From: Massilia forsythiae
GTDB taxonomy: Bacteria > Pseudomonadota > Gammaproteobacteria > Burkholderiales > Burkholderiaceae_D
Direction of reading: 5' to 3'
NCBI RefSeq assembly: GCF_012849555.1
Contig: NZ_CP051685.1
Coordinates: 2,604,001 to 2,668,000 of the forward strand
Length of the DNA: 64,000 nucleotides
The translations under genes were made by a program, and so were the position numbers. Positions 9,139-19,091 of this stretch are shown in pieces (within the stretch, counting starts at the first letter, position 1; the number at the start of each line of letters is the position of its first letter). Under the pieces are notes generated by a model. It saw nothing but the letters and a program-made list of their open reading frames with translations. It was not told the DNA's origin and did no database searches.

Positions 9139-9152
9139 TGATTGCGCTAACA
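9139..9152. promoter_or_regulatory. Candidate LacI-family operator, proximal
   Basis: TGATTGCGCTAACA matches the palindrome TGTTAGCGCTAACA at 12 of 14 positions and keeps the central CG dyad. It lies 65-78 nt before the beta-galactosidase start, a plausible operator position. The LacI-family repressor would have to be encoded elsewhere. Confidence 0.4.
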
Positions 9153-9216
9153 AAAATAATCCATACCGTGATGCCGGCCATCCCGGAGCGCGCAATCTTC
9201 TCATCCTGGAGGAGTC

Positions 9217-12102
9217 ATGCAACAAACGCATCGAACCGGACCCGGTCCGGGTGCATCCGGCCGCCCGCGCGTCGCGGACAACGGCCGTCGCTTTTACCTT
9301 GAAATCGGCCGCGGCATCCGCTGGCCGGCCTGCCTGCTGGCGGCGGCACTGGCGTCGGGCGCGGCGCCCGCCGCCGTAGCGAGCGCAGTAGCAGCGCAGC
9401 AGGAGGCCGTCGCAACGGCAGCCGCGCCGCCATCGATGGTGGCGTCGATGGCGGCCGCCGTGCGCCAGTCGGCGCAACGCCTGGCGCCGCGCCAGCGCAT
9501 CCTGCTCGACGAAGGATGGCGCTTCCACCTGGGCGACCCGGAGGGCGCCGGCGACGCCTATTTGTACGACATCCGCCCGCAGGTGACGGCATCGGCCGAC
9601 GGCAAGGTGGCCGACGCCGTACCGGAAGAAGCGGCGCGCGTCGCCGCCAGTGCGCGCCAGGTGCTCAAGCCTTGGATCCTCCCGAGCGGCAACGCCTTTA
9701 TCGCCGACGCGGCCAAGCGATACCAGCGTCCGGCGGGCGAGCCGGCCATCGACGCCCCGTTCGCGCGCGCCGGCTTCGACGACGGCGCCTGGAAAGCGGT
9801 GCGCCTGCCGCACGACTGGGCCATCGAGGGGCCGTTCCTCGCCAGCGGCCCGTACGGCGGCATGGGGCGTTTGAAAACCTGGGGGCCGGCCTGGTACCGC
9901 AAGACCGTCCGCCTGGACGCCACCGACGCCGGCAAATCGATCTTCCTCGACGTCGACGGCGCCATGGCCTACGCCAGCGTGTGGGTCAACGGCCGCCTGG
10001 CGGGGGGCTGGCCGTACGGCTACAACGGCTTTCGCATCGACCTCACGCCCTACTTGAAAGCGGGCGCCGACAACCAGCTCGCCATCCGCCTCGATAACAC
10101 GCCGGAGTCGGCGCGCTGGTATCCGGGCGCGGGCCTGTACCGCAACGTCTGGCTGACCAAGACCGCGCCGCTGCACGTGGGGCAGTGGGGCGTGAAAGTG
10201 ACCACGCCCGAGGTGTCGCCGGAAGCGGCGCGGGTCGCCTGGCAGGTGCGGCTGGAAAACGCCGGCAAGGTCCCGGCCATGGCCGATGTCGTCACCGAAC
10301 TGTTCGCGCTGGACGAGCAGGGCCGTCCCGGCGCCGCCGCGGTGGCGAGCAGCACCTCGGCGCGCACCGCGGTCGCCCCCGGCGCCGGCATCGACGTGGC
10401 CGGCGCGGCGCGCCTGCCGAAGCCGCGCCTGTGGGGGCCGCTGCCGAACCAGAAGCCGAACCGCTACCTGGCGCGGGTGACGGTGCGCCAGGACGGGCGC
10501 GTGGTCGACCGCTACGAAACGCCGTTCGGCATCCGTTCGCTGCGCTTCGATCCGGATTCGGGCCTGGTGGTCAACGGCGAAAAGGTGCCGCTGCGCGGCG
10601 TCAACAACCACCACGACCTGGGTGCGCTGGGCGCCGCCTTCAACGTGCGCGCCGCCGAGCGCCAGCTGCAGATGCTGCAGGAGATGGGCGTGAACGCCCT
10701 GCGCATGAGCCACAACCCGCCCGATCCGCAATTGCTGGAGCTGACCGACCGCATGGGTATCGTGGTGATGGACGAGGTGTTCGATTCCTGGCAGAGAAAG
10801 AAGACGCCGCTCGATTTCCACCTGATCTTCCCCGACTGGCACGAACAGGACCTGCGCGCGATGCTCCGGCGCGACCGCAACCACCCGTCGATCGTCATGT
10901 GGAGCGTCGGCAACGAGGTCGGCGAGCAGTACACGGGAGAAGAGGGCGCCGCCATCGGCCGCGAACTGGTGGCCATCGCGCACCAGGAAGACGCGACGCG
11001 CCCGGCCACCAGCGCCATGAACTGGGCCAAGGCCGACATGCCGCTGCCGGCCACGATGGACGTCATCAGCCTGAACTACCAGGGCACCGGCATTCGCACG
11101 CTGCCGGGCCAGTTCCCGGCGTTCCGCGCGCGCTTCCCGGACAAGGTGATCCTGCACACCGAGAGCGCCTCGGCGCTGTCCTCGCGCGGCGCGTACCAGT
11201 TCCCGGTGCCGGGCGTGGCCAGCGCGGCGGTGCGACCCGGTTCGGGCGGCGACCCGGCCACGAAACAGGTCAGCGCCTACGAACTGTTCGCCGCCGACTT
11301 CGGCAGCTCGGCCGACCGCGCGTTCGGCGCGCTCGACCAGAACCCGTACACGGCCGGCGAATTCGTCTGGACCGGCTTCGACTACCTGGGCGAGCCGACC
11401 CCGTACTACGACGCGCGCAGCTCGTATTCCGGCATCATCGACCTGGCCGGCTTCAAGAAGGACCGTTATTACCTGTACCAGTCGCGCTGGCGCCCGGAAC
11501 TGCCGATGGCGCACATCCTGCCGCACTGGACCTGGCCGGAGCGCGTCGGCCAGGTCACGCCGGTGCACGTGTTCACCTCGGGCGACGAGGCCGAGCTATT
11601 CGTCAACGGCAAGTCGCAGGGACGCCAGAAAAAGGCGCCGTACGCCTACCGCCTGCGCTGGGACTACGTGAACTACGAACCGGGCGAAGTCACCGTGGTC
11701 GCCTACCGCGACGGCAGGGAGTGGGCGCGTTCCTCGGTGCGCACCGCGGGCGAGGCGGCGCTGCTGCAGGCCGAGGCCGACCGCGCCGTCATCGCCGGCG
11801 ACGGCCGCGACCTGGCCTTCGTCACCGTGCGCGTGGCCGACAAGGACGGCAGGACGTCACCGCGTGCGTCGCAGCGCGTGCGCTTCAAGGTCGAGGGCGC
11901 GGGCGAGTTGGTGGCCACCGACAATGGCGATCCGACCGACCTGGAGGCGTTCCCGTCGCCGGAACGGGCCGCGTTCAACGGCCTGGTGCTGGGGATCGTG
12001 CGCGCACGGCCGGGGGCGCAGGGCGACATCACGGTGCGCGCGAGCGCACCGGGGTTGCGGGAAGCGGTGGTGAAGGTGCGGGCGGTGCGCGGCGAAGATT
12101 GA
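9217..12102 (+). CDS. Secreted glycoside hydrolase family 2 (beta-galactosidase type)
   Basis: A 961-residue GH2 enzyme with an N-terminal hydrophobic segment (about residues 35-60, ending AVAS/AVAAQQ) that indicates export. Domains in order: jelly-roll sugar-binding domain (DDGAWKAVRLPHDWAIEGPF), immunoglobulin-like domain, TIM barrel starting near RGVNNHHDLGALG, then C-terminal Ig-like domains. Glu567 in SVGNEVGEQ is the expected acid/base and Glu649 in LHTESASAL the expected nucleophile. GH2 members also include beta-glucuronidases and mannosidases, but overall similarity and the NHHDLGALG motif favour the GalB-type beta-galactosidases. The ATG follows GGAGGAGTC. Two LacI-type operator candidates lie upstream. 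No other sugar genes are adjacent. Confidence 0.9.
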   Translation: MQQTHRTGPGPGASGRPRVADNGRRFYLEIGRGIRWPACLLAAALASGAAPAAVASAVAAQQEAVATAAAPPSMVASMAAAVRQSAQRLAPRQRILLDEGWRFHLGDPEGAGDAYLYDIRPQVTASADGKVADAVPEEAARVAASARQVLKPWILPSGNAFIADAAKRYQRPAGEPAIDAPFARAGFDDGAWKAVRLPHDWAIEGPFLASGPYGGMGRLKTWGPAWYRKTVRLDATDAGKSIFLDVDGAMAYASVWVNGRLAGGWPYGYNGFRIDLTPYLKAGADNQLAIRLDNTPESARWYPGAGLYRNVWLTKTAPLHVGQWGVKVTTPEVSPEAARVAWQVRLENAGKVPAMADVVTELFALDEQGRPGAAAVASSTSARTAVAPGAGIDVAGAARLPKPRLWGPLPNQKPNRYLARVTVRQDGRVVDRYETPFGIRSLRFDPDSGLVVNGEKVPLRGVNNHHDLGALGAAFNVRAAERQLQMLQEMGVNALRMSHNPPDPQLLELTDRMGIVVMDEVFDSWQRKKTPLDFHLIFPDWHEQDLRAMLRRDRNHPSIVMWSVGNEVGEQYTGEEGAAIGRELVAIAHQEDATRPATSAMNWAKADMPLPATMDVISLNYQGTGIRTLPGQFPAFRARFPDKVILHTESASALSSRGAYQFPVPGVASAAVRPGSGGDPATKQVSAYELFAADFGSSADRAFGALDQNPYTAGEFVWTGFDYLGEPTPYYDARSSYSGIIDLAGFKKDRYYLYQSRWRPELPMAHILPHWTWPERVGQVTPVHVFTSGDEAELFVNGKSQGRQKKAPYAYRLRWDYVNYEPGEVTVVAYRDGREWARSSVRTAGEAALLQAEADRAVIAGDGRDLAFVTVRVADKDGRTSPRASQRVRFKVEGAGELVATDNGDPTDLEAFPSPERAAFNGLVLGIVRARPGAQGDITVRASAPGLREAVVKVRAVRGED

Positions 12103-12112
12103 GCAGCCACAC

Positions 12113-12239
12113 CGTCGTCCCCGCGAAGGCGGGGACCCATACATCGTTTCCGAAGTCGCGTACCCTGGAAGCATCACGGCGTTTCCAGGACGACGAATTC
12201 TGATATTCAGCATGGGTCCCCGCCTGCGCGGGGACGACG
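12113..12239. repeat. Paired palindromic repeat, pair 1
   Basis: Two inverted copies of a 28-nt palindrome, at 12113-12140 (plus orientation) and 12212-12239 (inverse), separated by 71 nt. Each copy has a GTCCCCGC...GCGGGGAC stem bounded by CGTC on one side and CCAT on the other. They fill the gap between the convergent GH2 and aminotransferase genes and probably also form the 3' hairpins of both transcripts. Confidence 0.85.
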
Positions 12240-12296
12240 TACAGCCCCCTGCGCGAGCAGTAGCTTCCGGCAGTATCGGGCACGACACCAGCGCCA

Positions 12297-13652
12297 TCAA
12301 AAACACCCCACCTGCGCCTCCTTCACCACCTCCATCAGCGCCGCATCGATCGCCTCCTTCAGGCGCGCCACGATCTCCGACAACTGCGCCGCGCTGGCGA
12401 TGAAGGGCGGCGCCAGCAGCACATGGTCGCCCTGGCGGCCGTCGACGGTGCCGCCCGCCGCGGCCACCAGCAGGCCGGCTTCCAGCGCCCTGTCCCGCAC
12501 CAGCGCGTGCAGCTTCAGCTCGGGCGCGAACGGCGCCCTGGTGGCGCGGTTGCGTACCAGTTCCAGTCCCATCAACAGGCCGCGTCCGCGGATGTCGCCG
12601 ACGTGTTCGTGGCCGCCGAACACGTCGCCCAGCATGCGCCGCAGCGTGGCGCCGCGCTTCTGCACCTGGATCAGCAGGTCGTCGCGCTCGATCACGTCCT
12701 GCACCGCCAGCGCGGCGGCGGCCGCCACCGGGTGGCCGCTGCAGGTATGGCCGTGTGAAAAGGCGCCGCTGCCGGCGCGCAGGCGCTCGACGATGGCGCC
12801 GTTGACCAGCACCGCGCCGATCGGCGCATAGCCCGCGCCCAGGCCCTTGGCCAGCGTGACCAGGTCGGGCGCCACGCCGTCCTGCTCGAGCGCGAACAGG
12901 GTGCCGGTGCGGCCCATGCCGCAGGTGGCTTCGTCGGCGATGAACAGGATGCCGTACTTGTCGCACAGTGCGCGCACGCCGCGGAAGTAGCCGGGCGTGG
13001 GCGGGACGGCGCCGCCGCCGATGCCGGCCACCGGTTCGGCGCAGAACGCGATCACGTGGTCCGGGCCGGCATGCAGGATCGTCGCTTCCAGTTCGTCCAG
13101 CAGGGATGCGGTGTACTCCGCGGTGTCCTGGTCCGCCGGCCTGCCGCGGTATTCGTAGCAGGGCGATACCCGCGGCACGTCCATCAGCAGCGCCGCGAAC
13201 GGCCGGCGGCGCGACTCGTTGCCGCCCAGCGCCAGCGCGCCCAGCGTGTGGCCGTGGTCGCTCTGGCGGCGTGCGATGAAGACGGAGCGCCGCAGTTCGC
13301 CGGCCTCGACGAAGTACTGGCGCGCCAGCTTGAGCGCCGCCTCCATCGCCTCGGCGCCGCCGGACACCAGGTACACGCCGCCGATCCCGGCCGGCGCGCG
13401 CGCCACCAGCCGCTCGGCCAGTTCCTCGGCCGCGTCGCTGGTGAAGAAGCCGGTATGCGCATAGGCGCAGCGGTCGATCTGGCGGCGCATGGCGGCCAGG
13501 ATGTCCGGTTGGCCGTAGCCGAGCGAGCACACGCCGGCGCCGGCGCCGGCATCGATGCAGGTGCGGCCCTGGCGGTCGCGCAAATAGATGCCTTCGCCGC
13601 CAACCGCGACGGGCGGCATGTGGCGCAGGCTGCGGTGAAGGATGTGGCTCAT
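12297..13652 (-). CDS. Class-III PLP aminotransferase family protein
   Basis: A 451-residue fold-type I PLP enzyme of the class-III (ornithine/omega-amino acid) aminotransferases. The cofactor region reads ILFIADEATCGMGRTG (Asp240 for the pyridine nitrogen), followed by DLVTLAKGLGAGYAPIGAV with Lys269 as the Schiff-base lysine. SGGAEAMEAALKLARQY (97-113) is the usual PLP phosphate-contact segment. The amino donor and acceptor cannot be assigned; homologues are annotated generically. The start at 13652 is set by GAGGAGACCGCCG upstream; the frame stays open 61 codons further but without a ribosome site. It is divergent from the carboxymuconolactone-decarboxylase-family gene over about 110 nt. 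Confidence 0.9.
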   Translation of the reverse strand: MSHILHRSLRHMPPVAVGGEGIYLRDRQGRTCIDAGAGAGVCSLGYGQPDILAAMRRQIDRCAYAHTGFFTSDAAEELAERLVARAPAGIGGVYLVSGGAEAMEAALKLARQYFVEAGELRRSVFIARRQSDHGHTLGALALGGNESRRRPFAALLMDVPRVSPCYEYRGRPADQDTAEYTASLLDELEATILHAGPDHVIAFCAEPVAGIGGGAVPPTPGYFRGVRALCDKYGILFIADEATCGMGRTGTLFALEQDGVAPDLVTLAKGLGAGYAPIGAVLVNGAIVERLRAGSGAFSHGHTCSGHPVAAAAALAVQDVIERDDLLIQVQKRGATLRRMLGDVFGGHEHVGDIRGRGLLMGLELVRNRATRAPFAPELKLHALVRDRALEAGLLVAAAGGTVDGRQGDHVLLAPPFIASAAQLSEIVARLKEAIDAALMEVVKEAQVGCF

Positions 13653-13764
13653 CGGCGGTCTCCTCGGAAGATTGACATTCGACAATAGGCGCGATGTCCG
13701 GAGATTCCTTTGATTTTTGCCTTGATGCATGCGAATATTTTCGGGTGGACAACGCCCGACTATC

Positions 13765-14319
13765 ATGAGCGATCGCCTTCCTCCCATTCCGCCGTCCGCG
13801 TGGACCGATGACCAGCGCGCCGCGGCCCGGGACATCGTCGACGGGCCGCGCGGCGCCTTGGAAGGCCCGTTCGTGGCGCTACTGCGCAGTCCGGAATTGA
13901 CGGGGCACGTGCAGCGCCTGGGCGCCTACCTGCGCTACCGCAGCGCCATCGGCATGCGCCTGTCGGAGCTGGCGATCCTGGTCACCGCGCGCGCGTGGGA
14001 CCAGCAGGTCGAATGGGCGATCCACGAACCGATCGCGCGCCGGGCGGGCATTTCTGCCGGCGTCATCGAGGCGATCGCCCGGCGCGAGCGCCCGCAGGGA
14101 ATGGCGGCCGACGAAGCGGCGGTGGTCGACTTCTGCGTCGCGCTGCACCGCGACAAGCGCGTTCCGGACCGCGTGTATGCCGATGCCCTGGCGCTGTTCG
14201 GCGAACAGGGCGTGGTCGACCTGATGGCAGTGAACGGCTACTACACCTTGCTGGCGATGGTGATGAACGCCGCGCAGACCGCGGCGCCGCCGTCGAGCGC
14301 GGCGCCGCTGCCGGATTGA
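13765..14319 (+). CDS. Carboxymuconolactone decarboxylase family protein
   Basis: A 184-residue all-helical protein of the CMD/AhpD-like superfamily. The core segment LSELAILVTARAWDQQVEWAIHEPIARRAGI has the conserved Glu and His of the family, but the CxxC pair of AhpD-type peroxidase reductants is missing, so a thiol peroxidase role is unlikely. Homologues in Burkholderiales are of unknown function, sometimes near aromatic catabolism genes. An alternative ATG at 13729 is in frame; 13765 was preferred because family members begin close to there. It is convergent with the OYE gene, with 7 nt between stop codons. Confidence 0.85.
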   Translation: MSDRLPPIPPSAWTDDQRAAARDIVDGPRGALEGPFVALLRSPELTGHVQRLGAYLRYRSAIGMRLSELAILVTARAWDQQVEWAIHEPIARRAGISAGVIEAIARRERPQGMAADEAAVVDFCVALHRDKRVPDRVYADALALFGEQGVVDLMAVNGYYTLLAMVMNAAQTAAPPSSAAPLPD

Positions 14320-14326
14320 ACGGCCA

Positions 14327-15460
<1,134 letters not shown>

Positions 15461-15546
15461 CGGCATGCTCCGTGGGTAAATAGGAGGGAGCATGGTAGCA
15501 ACGATACGGAAAACGCGCCGGCGGCCGCGGCGGCCGGCGCAAGAGT

Positions 15547-15744
15547 TCAGGCCAGCGCTTCCTTCGCCGCCTGTTCCGGCGTCAGCTCGTCGTAGAACAG
15601 GTCGGTGAACCACTCGACGTGTTCCTCGATGTGTTCCTGCGCCTGCGCCTGGGTCGCGCCGCCGGCGACCAGGTGTTTTTCGACTTCGATGCACCAGTTG
15701 ATCAGCGCCATCGTCTCGTCGTCGAGTTGTTCCTTCTTCGCCAT
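15547..15744 (-). CDS. Small acidic hypothetical protein
   Basis: A 65-residue acidic helical protein that starts MAKKEQLDDETMALINWCIEV. Its ATG overlaps the TGA of the esterase gene by one base (TGATG), with AGGAAGGTGATC upstream, so the two are translationally coupled. It contains one Cys and several aromatic residues (EHVEWFTDLFYDEL), consistent with a folded helical pair rather than noise. It is not a family I recognise. The coupling suggests it may act with or on the esterase, but nothing in its sequence proves this. Confidence 0.65.
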   Translation of the reverse strand: MAKKEQLDDETMALINWCIEVEKHLVAGGATQAQAQEHIEEHVEWFTDLFYDELTPEQAAKEALA

Positions 15745-16412
15745 CAGCCGATCACCTTCCTGAAAAACGCCGACAAGTCCTGCACTTCTTCCATGCACAC
15801 CGAGTGCGCCATCGTGTATTCGTGCCACTCGACCCGGCAACCCATCGACACCAGCAGGTCGCGCGACATGGTGGCGCGGTTGAACGGCACCACGTTGTCG
15901 TGGCGGCCGTGCGCCATGAAGATCGGCGTGGCCAGCGCGGCGTCCGTGCGCTCGGCCGGCAGCTTGGCGGACAGCGGCACGTAGCCGGACAGGCAGATCA
16001 TGCCGGCCAGCGGTTCCGGGTGGCGCAGGCCGGCCTGGATCGTCATCGCGCAGCCCTGCGAAAAGCCGGCCAGGACGATGCGCGAGGCCGGGATGCCGCG
16101 CGCCTTTTCGCGCGCGATGAAGGCTTCCACTTCCAGTTGCGAGGCGCGCAGGCCGTTCTCGTCTTCGCGGCGCACCAGTTCGGCGCCGGTGATGTCGTAC
16201 CAGGCGCGCATCACGTAGCCGTTGTTGACGGTGACCGGGATGGTGCGCGCGTGCGGGAAGATGAAGCGGATGCCGGGCAGGCCGGACAGGTCCAGCTCGC
16301 GCACCATCGGCACGAAGTCGTTGCCGTCGGCGCCCAGGCCGTGCAGCCAGATGACGGAGACTTGCGGGTCGTCGGCGGTGTCGACTTGCACGTGTTCAAG
16401 CAGCTCGCTCAT
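15744..16412 (-). CDS. Carboxylesterase/phospholipase-like alpha/beta hydrolase
   Basis: A 222-residue alpha/beta hydrolase of the carboxylesterase-2/acyl-protein-thioesterase group. The N-terminal HGLGADGNDF is the oxyanion-hole region. The nucleophile elbow GFSQG places Ser118; HGRHDNVVP gives Asp172 and MAHSVC gives His203, completing the triad. Size is exactly that of the family. The substrate is likely a short-chain ester or lysophospholipid, and the location is cytoplasmic since no signal peptide is seen. The ATG at 16412 follows AAGGAAAACGC. It is followed by the overlapping 65-residue gene and preceded by mogA 29 nt upstream, so it may belong to a mogA-esterase operon. Confidence 0.9.
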   Translation of the reverse strand: MSELLEHVQVDTADDPQVSVIWLHGLGADGNDFVPMVRELDLSGLPGIRFIFPHARTIPVTVNNGYVMRAWYDITGAELVRREDENGLRASQLEVEAFIAREKARGIPASRIVLAGFSQGCAMTIQAGLRHPEPLAGMICLSGYVPLSAKLPAERTDAALATPIFMAHGRHDNVVPFNRATMSRDLLVSMGCRVEWHEYTMAHSVCMEEVQDLSAFFRKVIG

Positions 16413-16441
16413 GCGTTTTCCTTGCGTTGTTGACGGGGGCT

Positions 16442-17059
16442 TCAGGCGGCGCCGGCACGCTGCGCCGACTTCGGACGGAAGGCCTTGCACACGTCAGGGT
16501 TGGTGTCGAGGAAGGGACCGCCGATCAGCTCGATGCAGTACGGGACCGCGGCGAAGATGCCGCCCACGACCGTGTTGCCGGCGGCATCCCTGACGCCTTC
16601 CAGCGTTTCCTTGATCGACTTCGGCTGGCCGGGCAGGTTCATGACCAGCGCCGCATGGTCGGCCGTCTCGCGGATCACCGCGGTCTGGCGCGACAGGATC
16701 GCGGTCGGCACGAAGTGCAGGCTGATCTGGCGCATCTGCTCGCCGAAGCCCGGCATCTCTTTCGTACCGACGGCCAGGGTCGCTTCCGGCGTGACGTCGC
16801 GGCGCGCTGGGCCGGTGCCGCCGGTGGTCAGCACCAGATGGCAGCGGGCATTGTCGACCAGCTCGATCAAGGTGGCTTCGATGCTGGCGCGGTCGTCCGG
16901 GATCAGGCGCGTCTCGACGCGGAACGGGGTCGAGACCGCGCTTTCCAGCCAGGCCTGCAGCGCCGGGATGCCCTTGTCTTCGTACACGCCGCCGCTGGCG
17001 CGGTCGGATACCGAGACCAGGCCGATCACGGTTTCCTGCACTTTATTCGTCAGACTCAT
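16442..17059 (-). CDS. mogA: Molybdopterin adenylyltransferase
   Basis: A 205-residue MogA-type enzyme that adenylylates molybdopterin before molybdate insertion. The signature TTGGTGPARRDVTPEA (residues 78-93) and VMNLPGQPKSIKETLEGV further on are diagnostic. The sequence begins VIGLVSVSDRASGGVYEDKGIPAL, as in MogA rather than MoaB. The ATG at 17059 lies inside the end of darP (17-nt overlap) with an AAGG eight nt upstream; a GTG nine nt earlier is possible but too close to that site. The overlap indicates co-transcription and translational coupling. No molybdoenzyme is encoded in the window. Confidence 0.92.
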   Translation of the reverse strand: MSLTNKVQETVIGLVSVSDRASGGVYEDKGIPALQAWLESAVSTPFRVETRLIPDDRASIEATLIELVDNARCHLVLTTGGTGPARRDVTPEATLAVGTKEMPGFGEQMRQISLHFVPTAILSRQTAVIRETADHAALVMNLPGQPKSIKETLEGVRDAAGNTVVGGIFAAVPYCIELIGGPFLDTNPDVCKAFRPKSAQRAGAA

Positions 17060-17648
17060 CGTCGTCACCTTCGAGCGTGTCGTCGTTTTCGTCGGCGGCC
17101 GGTTTCTTCTTCTTCGAAACGTCCTTGAGGATCTGGAAGATCTCGCGGTAGGCCTTGGGCGGCTTGTTCTCCGCCTGCTCCTTGCGCGCGTTGCGGATCA
17201 GGGTGCGCAGCTGCTGCACGTCCAGTTCCGGGTGCTCTTCCAGCAGCTGGGTCAGGGCGTTGTCGTCGGCCAGCAGCTTGTCGCGGCGGCGCTCGAGCGC
17301 GTGCAGGGCCGCGGTCTCGGCTTTCGAGGCGCCTTTCCAGCTCTCGATGGTGCGCTGGATGACCGCCACTTCCTCGTCGTCGAGGGTGCGCATCTTCTTG
17401 CCGACGAATTGCAGCTGGCGGCGGCGGCCCTCGTGGTTGGTGATGGTCTGGCACATCAGGATCGCTTCCTTGACGTCGTCCGGCATCGGGACGCGCTTGA
17501 CGCGGTCACGCGGCTCGTCGACGAGCTGCTCGCCGAGCTTTTGCAGCTCGTTCATCTGGCGCTTGAGTTCCGACTTGGACGGACGGTCGTATTCCTGGTC
17601 GAACTCGTCGGAGCGGAAGCCGACCGAGCCGCGATTGGCATTTGGCAT
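17043..17648 (-). CDS. darP: Ribosome-associated protein DarP (YjgA, DUF615)
   Basis: A 201-residue highly charged protein of the YjgA/DUF615 family, now called DarP, a dual-action factor in late 50S ribosome assembly. The body matches the family: SKSELKRQMNELQKLGEQLVDE, RVPMPDDVKEAILMCQTITNHEGRRRQLQFVGKKMR, and the helical C-terminal half. The C-terminus is an acidic tail rich in Asp and Glu (last 20 residues). It is divergent from pmbA, an arrangement conserved in many gamma- and betaproteobacteria. It overlaps mogA by 17 nt. Confidence 0.93.
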   Translation of the reverse strand: MPNANRGSVGFRSDEFDQEYDRPSKSELKRQMNELQKLGEQLVDEPRDRVKRVPMPDDVKEAILMCQTITNHEGRRRQLQFVGKKMRTLDDEEVAVIQRTIESWKGASKAETAALHALERRRDKLLADDNALTQLLEEHPELDVQQLRTLIRNARKEQAENKPPKAYREIFQILKDVSKKKKPAADENDDTLEGDDDESDE

Positions 17649-17738
17649 GGTATGGATGAGGCGGGCGCGCGGCCGGCCGGTAAAAACGGTAAACGGCTGC
17701 TATGATAACTGTTTTAGGGCTCGCCAAGAAAAACGCAC

Positions 17739-19091
17739 ATGAACGCTTCCGTCTTCACCCACACCCAGGACCAGCTCAAGCAGCTCGCGCGCGACGTGCT
17801 CGGCTTCGCCAAGGAGCAGGGCGCCAGCGACGCCTCGGTCGAGATCAGCGAGGGCAGCGGACTGGCGGTGACGGTGCGCAAGGGCCAGGTCGAGACCATC
17901 GAGCAGAACAAGGACAAGGGCATCGGCGTCTCGGTGTACTGCGGCAAGCGCCGCGGCCACGCCAGCACCTCCGACTTTTCCACCGAGTCGCTGCGCGCCA
18001 CCGTGGAAGCGGCCTACAACATCGCCCGCTTCACCGCCGAGGACCCGGCCGCCGGCCTGCCCGATGCCGAGCTGCTGGAGATGGAACCGCGCGACCTGCA
18101 ATTGTGCTACCCGTGGCAGATCGGCGCCGAGGAAGCGGTCCGCATCGCCCAGCGCTGCGAAGCGGCCGCGTTCGCGGTCGACCCGCGCGTCACCAACAGC
18201 GAGGGCGCCAGCGTCTACGTGCAGCAATCGCACTTCGTGGCCGCCAACAGCCTCGGTTTCTGCGCCGGCTACCCGTTCTCGCGCCATACCCTGTCGGTGG
18301 CGCCGATCGCCGGGCGCGGCAACAAGATGCAGCGCGACGACTGGTACAGCTCGGCGCGCGATCCGAAGAAACTGGCGGATCCGGAAAAGGTCGGCCGCTA
18401 CGCCGCCGAGCGCGCACTGGCGCGCCTGAACGCGCGCAAGCTGAATACCCGCACCTGCCCGGTGCTGTTCGAGGCGCCGCTGGCGGCCGGCCTGGTCGGC
18501 GCGCTGGTGCAGGCCACCTCGGGCGGCGCCCTGTACCGCAAGTCGACCTTCCTGCTCGACTCGCTCGGCCAGGCGATCTTCCCGGCGCACATCCAGGTGC
18601 TGGAAGACCCGCACGTGGTGGGCGGCGTCGGCTCCTCGCCGTTCGACGAGGAAGGCGTGCGCACCCAGCGCCGCGACGTGGTCAAGGATGGCGTGCTGCA
18701 GGGCTACTTCCTGTCCTCGTACACGGCGCGCAAGCTCGGCATGCAGACCACCGGCAATGCCGGCGGCTCGCACAACCTGGAAATGACGTCGAACCAGACG
18801 CAGGCCGGCGACGACTTCGAGGGCATGCTGCGCAAGCTGGGCACCGGCCTGCTGGTCACGGAACTGATGGGGCAGGGCACCAACTACGTCACCGGCGACT
18901 ATTCGCGCGGCGCCTCCGGCTACTGGGTCGAGAACGGCGTGATCCAGTACCCGGTCGAGGAAATCACCATCGCCGGCAACATGAAGGACATGTTCCAGTC
19001 GATCGTCGGCATCGGCAACGACGTGCTGACGCGCGGGAACAAGTCGACCGGCTCGATCCTGATCGAGAAGATGGTGATCGCGGGTAACTGA
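17739..19091 (+). CDS. pmbA: Metalloprotease PmbA (TldE)
   Basis: A 450-residue PmbA/TldE subunit of the TldD-TldE zinc metalloprotease, which processes modified peptides such as microcin B17 precursor and degrades unstructured peptides and CcdA. The N-terminal ASDASVEISEGSGLAVTVRKGQVETIEQNKDKGIGVSVYCG segment and C-terminal GNMKDMFQSIVGIGNDVLTRG are family-typical. As expected for TldE, the HExxxH zinc site of TldD is absent, so it needs a TldD partner encoded elsewhere. The coding frame begins at an ATG 38 nt after a TATGAT element in the short darP-pmbA divergent region. A paired palindromic repeat follows the stop codon. Confidence 0.95.
   Translation: MNASVFTHTQDQLKQLARDVLGFAKEQGASDASVEISEGSGLAVTVRKGQVETIEQNKDKGIGVSVYCGKRRGHASTSDFSTESLRATVEAAYNIARFTAEDPAAGLPDAELLEMEPRDLQLCYPWQIGAEEAVRIAQRCEAAAFAVDPRVTNSEGASVYVQQSHFVAANSLGFCAGYPFSRHTLSVAPIAGRGNKMQRDDWYSSARDPKKLADPEKVGRYAAERALARLNARKLNTRTCPVLFEAPLAAGLVGALVQATSGGALYRKSTFLLDSLGQAIFPAHIQVLEDPHVVGGVGSSPFDEEGVRTQRRDVVKDGVLQGYFLSSYTARKLGMQTTGNAGGSHNLEMTSNQTQAGDDFEGMLRKLGTGLLVTELMGQGTNYVTGDYSRGASGYWVENGVIQYPVEEITIAGNMKDMFQSIVGIGNDVLTRGNKSTGSILIEKMVIAGN

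Noticed and set aside
8884-11568. An 894-codon minus-strand frame opposite the GH2 gene
   Set aside because: Arg/Ala/Val/His-rich composition typical of antisense of GC-rich genes; the plus strand has clear GH2 motifs.
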